From Roseovarius pacificus (lineage in GTDB: Bacteria; Pseudomonadota; Alphaproteobacteria; Rhodobacterales; Rhodobacteraceae): a stretch of 64,000 nt of DNA. This document shows positions 29,031-37,629 of the stretch, one piece after another. A program made the position numbers and the translations under genes. Below the pieces are notes generated by a model. It did not search any database and had not been told where the DNA came from. It was given only the letters and a program-made list of their open reading frames with translations. The stretch's first letter is position 1, and each line of letters begins with the position of its first letter. The stretch lies in NCBI RefSeq assembly GCF_900142665.1, contig NZ_FRBR01000012.1:1-64000 (forward strand), read 5' to 3'.

Positions 29031-29954
29031 TCAGAGGCCGAGGCTGGATTTGACTGCGGCCATCGCGTCGCCGCCGTCCCTGGTGGTCACGCCGTCAAGC
29101 CAGCCGTCCAGAACGCCGGGGTTGGCCTTGAGCCAGGCGCTGGCGGCCTCGGCGGGGTCGGTGCCGTCATTCAGGATCGCGCCCATGATCTCGTTTTCCA
29201 TGGCCAGCGTGAATTCGAGGTTTTCCAGCAGTTTGCCGACATTCGGGCAGCTTTCGGCATAGCCCGCGGAGGTGTTGGTATAAACCGTCGCGCCGCCCAG
29301 ATCGGGGCCGAACCACTCGTCGCCGCCGGTCAGGTAGGTCATGTCGTGATTGGCGTTCATCGGGTGGGGTTCCCAGCCGAGGAAAATGATCGGCTCGTCC
29401 CGGCGGTCGGCGCGGCTGACCTGCGCCAGCATGCCCTGCTCCGAGCTTTCCTTGACTTCGAAACCCGACAGGCCGAAGGCGTCGGCCTCGATCATGTCCA
29501 TGATCAGGCGGTTGCCGTCATTGCCCGGCTCGATGCCGTAGATGGTTTCCTCCAGCGCCTCGGCGTGGTCCGCGATATCGGCGAAATCGGCGATGCCGAG
29601 GGCCGCCCCGGCGGCGTTGGTGGCCAGCGTGTACTTGGCGCCCTCGAGATTGGCGCGCACGGTGTCCACGGTCCCGGCCTCGCGATAGGGGGCGATGTCG
29701 CCCTCCATGGTGGGCATCCAGTTGCCGAGGAAGACGTCGATGTCGCCTTCGGCCAGCGAGGTGTAGGTCACCGGCACCGACAGGACCTTGATGTCGGTTT
29801 CATAACCGAGCGCCTCGAGCACGGTCGTGGTCGCAGCGGTGGTGGCGGTGATGTCGGTCCAGCCCACGTCGGAAAACGTGACGGTGTCGCAATCGGCGAG
29901 GGCGGGGCCGGCGGCCATCAGGGCGGCTGCGATCAGCGAATATTTGAGGGTCAT
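29031..29954 (-). CDS. choX: Choline-type ABC transporter, substrate-binding protein
   Basis: The 307-residue product starts with a signal peptide (MTLKYSLIAAALMAAGPALA) and then an OpuAC/ProX-type binding domain (CDTVTFSDVGWTDITATTAA, FLGNWMPTMEGDIAPYREAG, IIFLGWEPHPMNANHD). The aromatic-rich GWEPHPMN segment is typical of choline/betaine binders. The ATG at 29952-29954 is chosen because the signal peptide begins there; the open frame runs 52 residues further. It lies downstream of the Tat-type solute-binding protein gene and may be co-transcribed with it. Confidence 0.9.
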   Translation of the reverse strand: MTLKYSLIAAALMAAGPALADCDTVTFSDVGWTDITATTAATTTVLEALGYETDIKVLSVPVTYTSLAEGDIDVFLGNWMPTMEGDIAPYREAGTVDTVRANLEGAKYTLATNAAGAALGIADFADIADHAEALEETIYGIEPGNDGNRLIMDMIEADAFGLSGFEVKESSEQGMLAQVSRADRRDEPIIFLGWEPHPMNANHDMTYLTGGDEWFGPDLGGATVYTNTSAGYAESCPNVGKLLENLEFTLAMENEIMGAILNDGTDPAEAASAWLKANPGVLDGWLDGVTTRDGGDAMAAVKSSLGL

Positions 29955-30002
29955 TCCGGATACCTCCGTTGAGCGGTTTCTTTTGGGTGCCTTGGAAAGG
30001 CT

Positions 30003-30030
30003 GCGCCGGCGCGATGGTTTGCGCCGGCGC
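30003..30030. repeat. Self-palindromic inverted repeat upstream of choX
   Basis: GCGCCGGCGC occurs at 30003-30012 and again at 30021-30030, separated by eight bases. Each arm is itself palindromic, so the site can form either one long hairpin or two small ones. It lies about 50 bases before choX in the gap after the Tat-type solute-binding protein gene. There is no T-run after it on the minus strand, so it is a weak terminator or an RNA processing site. Confidence 0.6.
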
Positions 30031-30066
30031 GGTGTATGTCTAACGTGATTGCGACCCCTGAAGGGA

Positions 30067-31623
30067 TCAGACGAACCACCAGCGCTCGATGAAACGCATG
30101 CCGTCCACATCCCAGTTCGAGCTCATCTGTTCGGTATGGCCGACCTTGGTGGAGTTGCCGAAGACCCAGTTGGCGAACATCGGGATCACGACGCCCCCTT
30201 CGTTCGCCACGAGGTCCTGCATTTCATAGTACATCTGGCGGCGCTTGGCCTCGTCCAGTTCCGAACGGGCCTTGCCCATCAATTCGTCAAAGCGGTCATT
30301 GCACCAGAAGGTGTCGTTCCACGATGCGCCGCATTTGTAGGCGGTCGAGAACATCTGATCTTCGACCACGCGGCCCGACCAGTAGACCGAGACGAAGGGT
30401 TTCTTCATCCAGACATCCGACCAGTACCCGTCATTGGGTTCGCGGACCGGCTTGAGGTTGATGCCGGCCTTGGCGGCAGAGGACTGATACAGCACGGTCG
30501 CATCGACCGCGCCGACAAAGGCGGCGTCGGCCGCCGAGAGCGATACGTTGATGCTGTCGAGCCCGGCCTGTTCGAGGTGCCATTTGGCCTTGTCGGGGTC
30601 GTAGGTTTTCTGCTCCATTTCGGAATTGAAGAAGCGTTGCCCGCGCCCGATCGGATGGTCGTTGCCGACCGAGCCGTAACCGAACAGGATTTTCTCGACC
30701 AGTTCTTCACGGTTCACCGCATATTTCAGGGCCTGACGCACATGATTGTCGGTGAAGGGATCGGCGCGGGTGTCCATGGCAAAGGTATAGTGCTGCGTGC
30801 CCGCGACCGAGTTGATCTGGATATCCGGTTTGCGCGCCAGCAACCCGACGGTCTTGAGGTCAAGCCGGTCGGCCACGTCGACATCGCCGGATACCAGCGC
30901 GGTCGTGCGGGCGTTCTGATCGACCAGCGCCAGAATCTCGGCGCTGTCGAACCACGCGACATCGTCGCGCCAGTGGTTCTCGTGACGCTCCAGCGAATAG
31001 GAAACGCCGGGGTTGAAATTCGTCAGCTTGTAGCTGCCGCAGCCGTCGCCCGATTTCCAGTCGATGCTGTCGCCGTCGGCCTTGCAGATCGCGATGTGAT
31101 AGTCGCTGAGGGTGAAGGGGAAGTCGGCATTGCCGCCATTCAGCGTGATCACCACGGTATCGGTGCCTTCGGTGGCGATTTCCTCGATCGGAGCCACGAT
31201 GGGCCCGGCGGCCGAGGTCGAATCTTCGCCGCGATGGAAATTGATCGAATTGACCACATCCTGAAGTTCCAGCGGTTTGCCCGAGTGGAACTCGACGCCC
31301 TGCCGGATCTTGAAGCGCCAGACGGTGGCGTCGTCCGAGGCTTCCCAGCTTTCTGCCAGTTCGGGGATGAGCGAGCCATCCTGCGCGACCTCGGTCAGGT
31401 GGCCGTGAATGGCGTAGGCCAGCGAGGTGGTAAAGCTGTTTTCATAGGTGCCGGGGTTGAGCGTGTCGGTGGTCTGGCCGTGGCCGATCCCGGCGCGCAG
31501 GTGTCCGCCGCGCTTGGGCGCGGCCATCGCGCCGCCCATCGGCAGCGATGCGGCGATTGCGGTGGCGGCGGTGGTTTTCAGAAATCCGCGGCGGTTCAGC
31601 ATGCCGCTTTTGATAAGTGCCAT
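30067..31623 (-). CDS. Extracellular solute-binding protein, family 5, with Tat-type signal
   Basis: The 518-residue product is a periplasmic binding protein of the dipeptide/oligopeptide (SBP_bac_5) class. After MALIKSGMLNRRGFLKTTAA, with a twin-arginine pattern, follow TTDTLNPGTYENSFTTSLAY, LIPELAESWEASDDATVWRF and IRQGVEFHSGKPL, the class hallmarks. ATG 31621-31623 gives the Tat signal; the frame is open 49 residues further. No matching permease or ATPase gene is present here. It is divergent from betI and lies in front of choXWV on the same strand. A role in uptake of a choline-related compound is inferred from position only. Confidence 0.85.
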   Translation of the reverse strand: MALIKSGMLNRRGFLKTTAATAIAASLPMGGAMAAPKRGGHLRAGIGHGQTTDTLNPGTYENSFTTSLAYAIHGHLTEVAQDGSLIPELAESWEASDDATVWRFKIRQGVEFHSGKPLELQDVVNSINFHRGEDSTSAAGPIVAPIEEIATEGTDTVVITLNGGNADFPFTLSDYHIAICKADGDSIDWKSGDGCGSYKLTNFNPGVSYSLERHENHWRDDVAWFDSAEILALVDQNARTTALVSGDVDVADRLDLKTVGLLARKPDIQINSVAGTQHYTFAMDTRADPFTDNHVRQALKYAVNREELVEKILFGYGSVGNDHPIGRGQRFFNSEMEQKTYDPDKAKWHLEQAGLDSINVSLSAADAAFVGAVDATVLYQSSAAKAGINLKPVREPNDGYWSDVWMKKPFVSVYWSGRVVEDQMFSTAYKCGASWNDTFWCNDRFDELMGKARSELDEAKRRQMYYEMQDLVANEGGVVIPMFANWVFGNSTKVGHTEQMSSNWDVDGMRFIERWWFV

Positions 31624-31926
31624 TACTGTTTCTCCCTGTTGTCGTTCGTCGTTTGTCTGATCGGCGGCCCGTATCGCGGCAAGGCGCAGGAGGGGCCGGT
31701 TTTCGGGGGTGTCGGGCGTTTTGGCCGGGCTTTCGGCCCCAAAGCGACACCCTGCATGTTTTTCCGACATTATGATGACGCGGCGATGACTCGCAACGCG
31801 TTAGTTGCCGGCGAGGTGGTGAATAAGGTGTTGCGTCCCCTTCGTGATTGCGACTGCAATTATTATTGATTGACGAGTCAATTAAACACGAATACTCCGG
31901 TCTGGCAACCAATGATGGAGGCCGTG
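31624..31926. other. Divergent intergenic region between solute-binding gene and betI
   Basis: This 303-base region is AT-rich around 31845-31890 and contains the BetI-like operator at 31866-31885. It must hold promoters for both the solute-binding protein gene (minus strand) and betI-betC (plus strand). No gene is apparent in it. Confidence 0.6.
31866..31885. promoter_or_regulatory. BetI-like operator
   Basis: TTGATTGAC-GA-GTCAATTAA is a 20-base inverted repeat with 9-base arms and one mismatch. It closely resembles BetI operators known from other proteobacteria, which have the form TTGATTGN...TCAATNAA. It lies 41 bases before the betI start, in the only AT-rich part of the region, and could repress both divergent promoters until choline releases BetI. 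Confidence 0.7.
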
Positions 31927-32514
31927 GTGCCAAAGGTCGGAATGGAGCCCATACGCCGCTCGGCGCTGGTGGAGGCGACGATCCACGAAATCGGCGCGCG
32001 TGGCACTCTGGATGTGACGGTCAGCCAGATCGCACGGCGCGCCGGTGTGTCCAGCGCCCTTGCGCATCACTATTTCGGCTCCAAGGAACAGATTTTCGCC
32101 GCCGCCATGCGCCATATCCTGACGCTTTACGGGGCCGAGGTGCGTGGCGCGCTGATCATGGCGAAAACCCCGCGCGAGCGGGTCGAGGCGATCATTCGCG
32201 CCAGTTTCGGCCCCGCGCAGTTCCGCACGGAAATGGTGTCGGCCTGGCTGAATTTCTATGTGCAGGCGCAGAAATCCGACGAGGCGCGGCGGTTGCTGCA
32301 TATCTATCAGCGGCGGTTGCGTTCGAACCTGCACCATGCCTTGCGGCAGGTGCTGCCGGTTCATGCCTCGGACCTGACGCGCGGTCTGGCGGCCATGATC
32401 GACGGGCTTTACATCCGCCAGGCGCTGCGGATCGACCCGATCGAGCCGGAGCGCGCGATCGAGGTGCTGATGCACTATCTGGAAATTTCCCTGAAAGCGG
32501 AGGCTGGCCAATGA
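31927..32514 (+). CDS. betI: Choline-responsive TetR-type repressor BetI
   Basis: The 195-residue product begins PKVGMEPIRRSALVEATIHE, the hallmark of BetI. Next comes the TetR helix-turn-helix, DVTVSQIARRAGVSSALAHHYFGSKEQIF, and the ligand domain. BetI represses bet genes and is released by choline. I choose GTG 31927 because GGAGG lies five bases upstream and this gives the known BetI N terminus; the longer frame from 31870 would start inside the operator. betC begins inside its last codons (ATGA overlap). Confidence 0.92.
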   Translation: MPKVGMEPIRRSALVEATIHEIGARGTLDVTVSQIARRAGVSSALAHHYFGSKEQIFAAAMRHILTLYGAEVRGALIMAKTPRERVEAIIRASFGPAQFRTEMVSAWLNFYVQAQKSDEARRLLHIYQRRLRSNLHHALRQVLPVHASDLTRGLAAMIDGLYIRQALRIDPIEPERAIEVLMHYLEISLKAEAGQ

Positions 32515-34025
32515 CGCGCCCGAATATCCTGATTCTCATGGTCGACCAGTTGAACGGAACGCTGTTCCCGGATGGCCCGGTCGAATGGCTGCATGCGCCC
32601 AACCTGCGCAAGCTGGCGGCGCGCTCGACCCGGTTTGCCAATGCCTATACGGCCAGTCCCCTGTGCGCGCCAGGGCGGGCGAGCTTCATGTCGGGCCTGC
32701 TGCCCTCGCGCAGCCGGGTCTATGACAACGCCGCCGAGTTCTGCGCCGACGTGCCCACCTATGCCCACCACCTGCGGCGTGCGGGATACCAGACCTGCCT
32801 GTCGGGCAAGATGCATTTCGTCGGCCCCGATCAGTTGCACGGGTTCGAGGAACGCCTGACCACCGATATCTACCCCGCCGATTTCGGCTGGACCCCGGAT
32901 TACCGCAAACCGGGCGAGCGGATCGACTGGTGGTATCACAACATGGGCAGTGTCACGGGGGCGGGCGTGGCCGAGATTTCCAACCAGATGGAGTATGACG
33001 ACGAGGTCGCCTATAACGCCACGCGCAAGATTTACGATCTGGGGCGCGGTCATGACGCGCGACCGTGGTGCCTGACCGTCAGCTTCACCCACCCGCACGA
33101 TCCTTATGTGGCGCGGCGGAAATACTGGGATCTTTACGAGAATTGCGAACATCTTCTGCCCGAAGTGCCGGCGATGGCGTATGAGGATCACGATCCGCAT
33201 TCCAAGCGGATTTTCGATGCGAACGACTGGCGCTCGTTCGATATCACCGACGAGGATATCCGCCGCTCGCGCCGGGCCTATTTTGCCAATGTCTCGTATC
33301 TGGACGACAAGATCGGGCAGATCATGGAGGCGCTGGAGGGCACACGTCAGCAGGACGACACCATCGTGCTGTTCGTGTCGGATCATGGCGACATGCTGGG
33401 CGAGCGGGGCCTGTGGTTCAAGATGTCCTTCTTCGAGGGCTCGTCGCGGGTGCCGCTGATGGTGGCCGCGCCGGGGATGGAGCCCGGTCTGGTCACCGAT
33501 CCGGTCAGCAATATCGACGTGTGCCCCACGCTGTGCGATCTGGCGGGCGTGTCGATGGATGAGGTTGCGCCGTGGACCGAGGGACATTCGCTGGTGCCTC
33601 TCGGGCAGGGGCGCCCGCGCGCTGCGCCGGTGGCGATGGAATATGCCGCCGAAGCCTCCTACGCGCCGATGGTTTGCCTGCGCGAGGGCAAATGGAAATT
33701 CACCCGCTGTGTGCTGGACCCCGACCAGCTTTTCGATCTCGAGGCCGATCCGAACGAGTTGACCAATCTGGCCGATGATCCGGCACATGCCAAAACGCTG
33801 AGCTATTTCAGCGACATGGCCGATGCGCGCTGGAACCTCGATCGGTTCGACGCCGAGGTGCGTGAAAGTCAGGCGCGCCGGTGGGTCGTTTACGAGGCGC
33901 TGCGCAAGGGCGGGTATTACCCGTGGGATTACCAGCCGCTGCAAAAGGCCAGCGAACGCTACATGCGCAATCACATGGACCTTAACGATGTCGAGGAAAA
34001 CCAGCGTTTCCCGCGTGGCGAATAA
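32511..34025 (+). CDS. betC: Choline-sulfatase
   Basis: The 504-residue product is a type I sulfatase that hydrolyses choline-O-sulfate to choline and sulfate. It has the metal-binding NILILMVDQLNG at the start and the formylglycine motif CAPGR with Cys52, which must be oxidised to formylglycine to be active. Later come FVSDHGDMLGERGLWFKMSF and the C-terminal YVYEALRKG-like end (VVYEALRKGGYYPWDYQP) typical of BetC. Its ATG overlaps the betI stop. The order betI-betC-betB-betA matches that of Sinorhizobium-type bet operons. Confidence 0.95.
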   Translation: MTRPNILILMVDQLNGTLFPDGPVEWLHAPNLRKLAARSTRFANAYTASPLCAPGRASFMSGLLPSRSRVYDNAAEFCADVPTYAHHLRRAGYQTCLSGKMHFVGPDQLHGFEERLTTDIYPADFGWTPDYRKPGERIDWWYHNMGSVTGAGVAEISNQMEYDDEVAYNATRKIYDLGRGHDARPWCLTVSFTHPHDPYVARRKYWDLYENCEHLLPEVPAMAYEDHDPHSKRIFDANDWRSFDITDEDIRRSRRAYFANVSYLDDKIGQIMEALEGTRQQDDTIVLFVSDHGDMLGERGLWFKMSFFEGSSRVPLMVAAPGMEPGLVTDPVSNIDVCPTLCDLAGVSMDEVAPWTEGHSLVPLGQGRPRAAPVAMEYAAEASYAPMVCLREGKWKFTRCVLDPDQLFDLEADPNELTNLADDPAHAKTLSYFSDMADARWNLDRFDAEVRESQARRWVVYEALRKGGYYPWDYQPLQKASERYMRNHMDLNDVEENQRFPRGE

Positions 34026-34038
34026 CCTTTTCACCGTT

Positions 34039-34050
34039 CCCCAAATACTC
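34039..34050. repeat. Short repeat CCCCAAATACTC
   Basis: This 12-base sequence between betC and betB is the exact reverse complement of 27012-27023 and is followed by CCGCCGGAGG, which also serves as the betB ribosome-binding site region. It appears to be a minimal member of the dispersed repeat family, here within an operon. Confidence 0.4.
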
Positions 34051-34064
34051 CCGCCGGAGGCGAC

Positions 34065-35525
34065 ATGACCTATGAGACCCAACCCAAGGCCAGCCATTTC
34101 GTGAATGGGGCCTATCTTGAAGACACCAGAGGCGCGGCGATGGAGGTGATCTATCCCGCAACCGGCGAGGTGATCGCCAGGCTGCACGAGGCCACGGCGG
34201 ACGTGATCGAACAGGCCATCACCGGCGCGCAGACGGCGCAGGTGGACTGGGCGAAACTGTCGGGGATGGAGCGGGGCCGGGTGCTGCGCCGGGCCGCCGA
34301 CCTGATGCGCGAACGCAATCACGACCTGTCGGTTCTGGAAACCCGCGACACCGGCAAACCGTTGCAGGAAACGCTGGTGGCGGATGCCAGCAGCGGGGCG
34401 GATGCGCTGGAATATTTCGGCGGGCTGGCGGCCAGCCTGACGGGCGAGCATATCCCGCTGCCGGGGGGGGACTGGGCCTATACCATGCGCGAACCGCTTG
34501 GCGTGTGTGTCGGGCTCGGGGCGTGGAATTACCCGACGCAGATCGCCTGCTGGAAGGCCGCCCCCGCGCTGGCCTGCGGCAATGCGATGGTGTTCAAACC
34601 GTCCGAAACCACGCCCTTGTCGGCGTTGAAAGTGGCCGAAATCCTGATCGAGGCGGGCGCGCCGGCGGGGCTGTTCAACGTGGTGCAGGGGGCGGGCGCC
34701 GTGGGCGGGCCGCTGGTGGGCGATCCGCGCGTTGCCAAGGTGTCGCTGACCGGGTCGGTGCCGACGGGCCGCAAGGTTTATGCGGCGGCGGCAGCAGGCA
34801 TGAAGCATGTCACGATGGAACTGGGCGGCAAATCCCCCCTGATCGTGTTCGACGATGCGTCCATCGAGGATGCGGTTTCCGGTGCCATCCTGGGCAATTT
34901 CTATTCCTCCGGGCAGGTCTGTTCCAACGGGACGCGGGTGTTCGTGCAGCGCGATATCAAGGATGCGTTTCTCGAACGGCTCGCCGAACGTACCGCGCAG
35001 GCGGTGATCGGCGATCCGCTGGACGAGGCCACGAATTTCGGTCCGATGGTCAGCGAGGCGCAGTTGAAGATTGTGCTGAACTATATCGAGGCGGGCAAGG
35101 CCGAAGGCGCACGGCTGATCTGCGGAGGCAGCCGGATCGACCGGCCCGGTGCGTGGATCGAACCCACGGTTTTCGCCGATGTCACCGACGACATGACCAT
35201 CGCACGCGAGGAAATCTTCGGCCCGGTCCTGAGCGTTCTGGACTTCGGGGACGAAGACGAGGTGATCGCGCGCGCCAACGCCACGGAATACGGGCTGTCG
35301 GCGGGGGTTTATACGCGCGATTTGCAGCGCGGGCATCGGGTGATCGGGCAGTTGCAGGCGGGCAGTTGTTTCCTGAACTCCTACAACGACGCGCCGGTCG
35401 AGGTGCCCTTTGGCGGGGTCAAGGCCTCGGGGGTCGGGCGCGAGAACTCGAAGGCGGCGATCGAACATTACAGCCAGCTCAAGTCGGTTTACGTGCGCAT
35501 GGGTGAAACCGAAGCGCCGTTCTGA
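34065..35525 (+). CDS. betB: Betaine aldehyde dehydrogenase
   Basis: The 486-residue product oxidises betaine aldehyde to glycine betaine with NAD(P). It shows the family core: [20 protein letters not shown], the [10 protein letters not shown] catalytic Glu segment, and [16 protein letters not shown] with the catalytic Cys. The closing parts [20 protein letters not shown] and [18 protein letters not shown] are typical of BADH. GGAGG precedes the ATG. The context between betC and betA fixes the likely substrate. Confidence 0.96.
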   Translation: MTYETQPKASHFVNGAYLEDTRGAAMEVIYPATGEVIARLHEATADVIEQAITGAQTAQVDWAKLSGMERGRVLRRAADLMRERNHDLSVLETRDTGKPLQETLVADASSGADALEYFGGLAASLTGEHIPLPGGDWAYTMREPLGVCVGLGAWNYPTQIACWKAAPALACGNAMVFKPSETTPLSALKVAEILIEAGAPAGLFNVVQGAGAVGGPLVGDPRVAKVSLTGSVPTGRKVYAAAAAGMKHVTMELGGKSPLIVFDDASIEDAVSGAILGNFYSSGQVCSNGTRVFVQRDIKDAFLERLAERTAQAVIGDPLDEATNFGPMVSEAQLKIVLNYIEAGKAEGARLICGGSRIDRPGAWIEPTVFADVTDDMTIAREEIFGPVLSVLDFGDEDEVIARANATEYGLSAGVYTRDLQRGHRVIGQLQAGSCFLNSYNDAPVEVPFGGVKASGVGRENSKAAIEHYSQLKSVYVRMGETEAPF

Positions 35526-35550
35526 GGATCTGTTTTCAAGGGAACATGAC

Positions 35551-37209
35551 ATGGAAGCGGATTACGTCATCGTCGGGGCCGGAAGCGCGGGTTGCGCCAT
35601 GGCCTATCGTCTGAGCGAGGCGGGCAAATCGGTTCTGGTGATCGAGCATGGCGGCACCGATGCGGGACCGTTCATCCAGATGCCCGGTGCGCTGAGTTAT
35701 CCGATGAACATGAAACGCTATGACTGGGGCTATCGCAGCGAACCCGAACCTCATCTTGGCGGGCGGCGGCTGGTTTGCCCGCGGGGCAAGGTGATCGGTG
35801 GGTCAAGCAGTATCAACGGCATGGTCTATGTGCGTGGGCATGCCTGCGATTACGATCACTGGCGTGATCAGGGGGCCGATGGCTGGGGCTATTCCGATGT
35901 GTTGCCCTATTTCAAGCGGATGGAGCACTGGCACGATGGTGGTCATGGTGGCGATCCCGACTGGCGTGGAAACGACGGGCCGCTGCATGTGTCGCGCGGG
36001 GGGATGGCCAACCCGCTGACCCGCGCCTTTATCGCCGCAGGCGGGCAGGCGGGGTACGAGTTGACCGATGATTACAACGGCGAACAGCAGGAAGGGTTCG
36101 GTCCCTTCGATATGACCGTCTGGAACGGGCGGCGCTGGTCGGCGGCCAATGCCTATCTGCGTCCGGCGCTGAGGCGTGACAATTGCGATCTGGTGCGCGC
36201 TTTGGCACAGAAAGTTGTGATCGAAGAGGGGCGCGCGGTTGGGGTCGAAGTGCTTTGCAAGGGGCGGCGAGAGGTGGTGCGCGCGCGCTCCGAAGTGATC
36301 CTGGCCGCCTCGTCGATCAACTCGCCCAAGCTGCTGATGCTGTCGGGAATCGGTCCGGCGGCGCATCTGGCGGAGCATGGAATCGTTGTGGTGGCGGACC
36401 GCCCTGGCGTGGGCGGGAACCTGCAAGACCATCTTGAACTCTATATCCAGATGGCGGCCAGCCAGCCGGTGAGCCTTTACAGGTACTGGAACCTGCCGGG
36501 TAAGGCCTGGGTCGGGGCGCAGTGGCTGTTCGGCAAGCGTGGCCCCGGTGCCTCGAACCAGTTCGAAAGCTGCGGTTTCATCCGCTCGGCCGCCGGGGTG
36601 GAGTATCCCGATATCCAGTTCCATTTCCTGCCGATTGCCGTGCGGTACGACGGACAGGCGGCGGCCGAAGGGCACGGGTTTCAGGCGCATGTCGGGCCGA
36701 TGCGCAGTGTCTCGCGCGGGCGTATTTCGTTGCGCAGTGCGTCTCCGGGCGACGATCCGGTGATCCGGTTCAATTACATGAGCGACGAAAGCGATTGGCG
36801 CGATTTCCGCAGGTGCATTCGCCTGACCCGTGAGATTTTCGAACAGGACGCATTCGCGCCTTACCGGCGTCATGAAATCCAGCCGGGCGCCGATGTGCAA
36901 AGCGACGACGAACTCGACGGTTTCATTCGCGAACATGCCGAAAGCGCCTTTCATCCGTGCGGCACATGCCGGATGGGGCGTCGGGACGATACGGATTCGG
37001 TGGTGGACAGCGAGGCCCGCGTGATCGGCGTGGATCGCCTGCGCGTGGCCGACAGCAGCATTTTCCCGCGAATCACGAACGGAAATCTCAACGCGCCGTC
37101 GATCATGGTGGGGGAAAAGGTGGCGGCGCATGTGATCGGGCACGGTATGCTGCCGCCCGAGAATGCGCAGCCCTGGATTCATCCCGGCTGGCGCGAGGTG
37201 CAACGCTGA
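35551..37209 (+). CDS. betA: Choline dehydrogenase
   Basis: The 552-residue product is a GMC-family FAD oxidoreductase that oxidises choline to betaine aldehyde at the membrane. It shows the FAD-binding [38 protein letters not shown] (GMC signature 1), [19 protein letters not shown] (signature 2), and the active-site His region [14 protein letters not shown]. The start ATG 35551 is chosen because FAD-binding begins right after it; the frame is open earlier in betB. It ends the betICBA run. Confidence 0.95.
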   Translation: MEADYVIVGAGSAGCAMAYRLSEAGKSVLVIEHGGTDAGPFIQMPGALSYPMNMKRYDWGYRSEPEPHLGGRRLVCPRGKVIGGSSSINGMVYVRGHACDYDHWRDQGADGWGYSDVLPYFKRMEHWHDGGHGGDPDWRGNDGPLHVSRGGMANPLTRAFIAAGGQAGYELTDDYNGEQQEGFGPFDMTVWNGRRWSAANAYLRPALRRDNCDLVRALAQKVVIEEGRAVGVEVLCKGRREVVRARSEVILAASSINSPKLLMLSGIGPAAHLAEHGIVVVADRPGVGGNLQDHLELYIQMAASQPVSLYRYWNLPGKAWVGAQWLFGKRGPGASNQFESCGFIRSAAGVEYPDIQFHFLPIAVRYDGQAAAEGHGFQAHVGPMRSVSRGRISLRSASPGDDPVIRFNYMSDESDWRDFRRCIRLTREIFEQDAFAPYRRHEIQPGADVQSDDELDGFIREHAESAFHPCGTCRMGRRDDTDSVVDSEARVIGVDRLRVADSSIFPRITNGNLNAPSIMVGEKVAAHVIGHGMLPPENAQPWIHPGWREVQR

Positions 37210-37316
37210 ATCCTGCACAAAGAACGCATCTGCGGCGTATCTTTTGATCCTTGTCAAAGACGCGTTCGGTTCCACTCTTTAGAATGAATATAAAGAATGG
37301 AAAGGAACGTTGCGAT

Positions 37317-37553
37317 ATGTCTCACACCCCCCATGAATTGCATGAGGAATTCCCCGAGCTGGTTGGCAAGATCACCGAACTGAAACAGTCGGATCAGCAT
37401 TTTGCGCGGTTGGCTGACGAGTATCATGAGGTCAACCGTGCGGTTCACCGCGCCGAAACCAATGTGGAGCCGGTGCAGGAACTGGTTGAAGTCGAGATGC
37501 GCAAGAAACGCGCCTCGCTCAAGGATGAACTGTATCGTCTGCTGACAGCTTAA
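37317..37553 (+). CDS. YdcH-like DUF465 protein
   Basis: The 78-residue product is a small, highly charged, mostly helical protein of the YdcH/DUF465 type. It reads HELHEEFPELVGKITELKQ, then HFARLADEYHEVNRAVHRAE and MRKKRASLKDELYRLL, fitting the family's helix-turn-helix hairpin. The role is unknown. ATG 37317 is preceded by AAAGGAACG; the frame is open to 37251 but the family begins here. A strong terminator follows. Confidence 0.85.
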   Translation: MSHTPHELHEEFPELVGKITELKQSDQHFARLADEYHEVNRAVHRAETNVEPVQELVEVEMRKKRASLKDELYRLLTA

Positions 37554-37584
37554 AACGGCTTTTTACCAGTGACTGGTTGAGTTG

Positions 37585-37617
37585 ACGGCGGTCGGGTTTA
37601 ACCCGACTGCCGTTTTT
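37585..37617 (+). terminator. Terminator after the DUF465 gene
   Basis: ACGGCGGTCGGGTT (37585-37598) pairs with AACCCGACTGCCGT (37600-37613) with one G-T pair, and the sequence continues into TTTTT. It lies between the DUF465 gene and the convergent ScfR-type gene, and would end the former. Confidence 0.85.
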
Positions 37618-37629
37618 GATGCGCAGGTG

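Noticed and set aside
31848-34025. A 725-residue frame joining sequence across betI to betC as one protein
   Set aside because: The part before 32511 is betI read in another frame and has no family character; betC begins at 32511 with the known N terminus. The open frame reflects high G+C, not a fusion.
37251-37285. Promoter TTGTCA...TAGAAT before the DUF465 gene
   Set aside because: The boxes are 23 bases apart, too far for sigma-70. A real promoter must be near, but this pair is not convincing.
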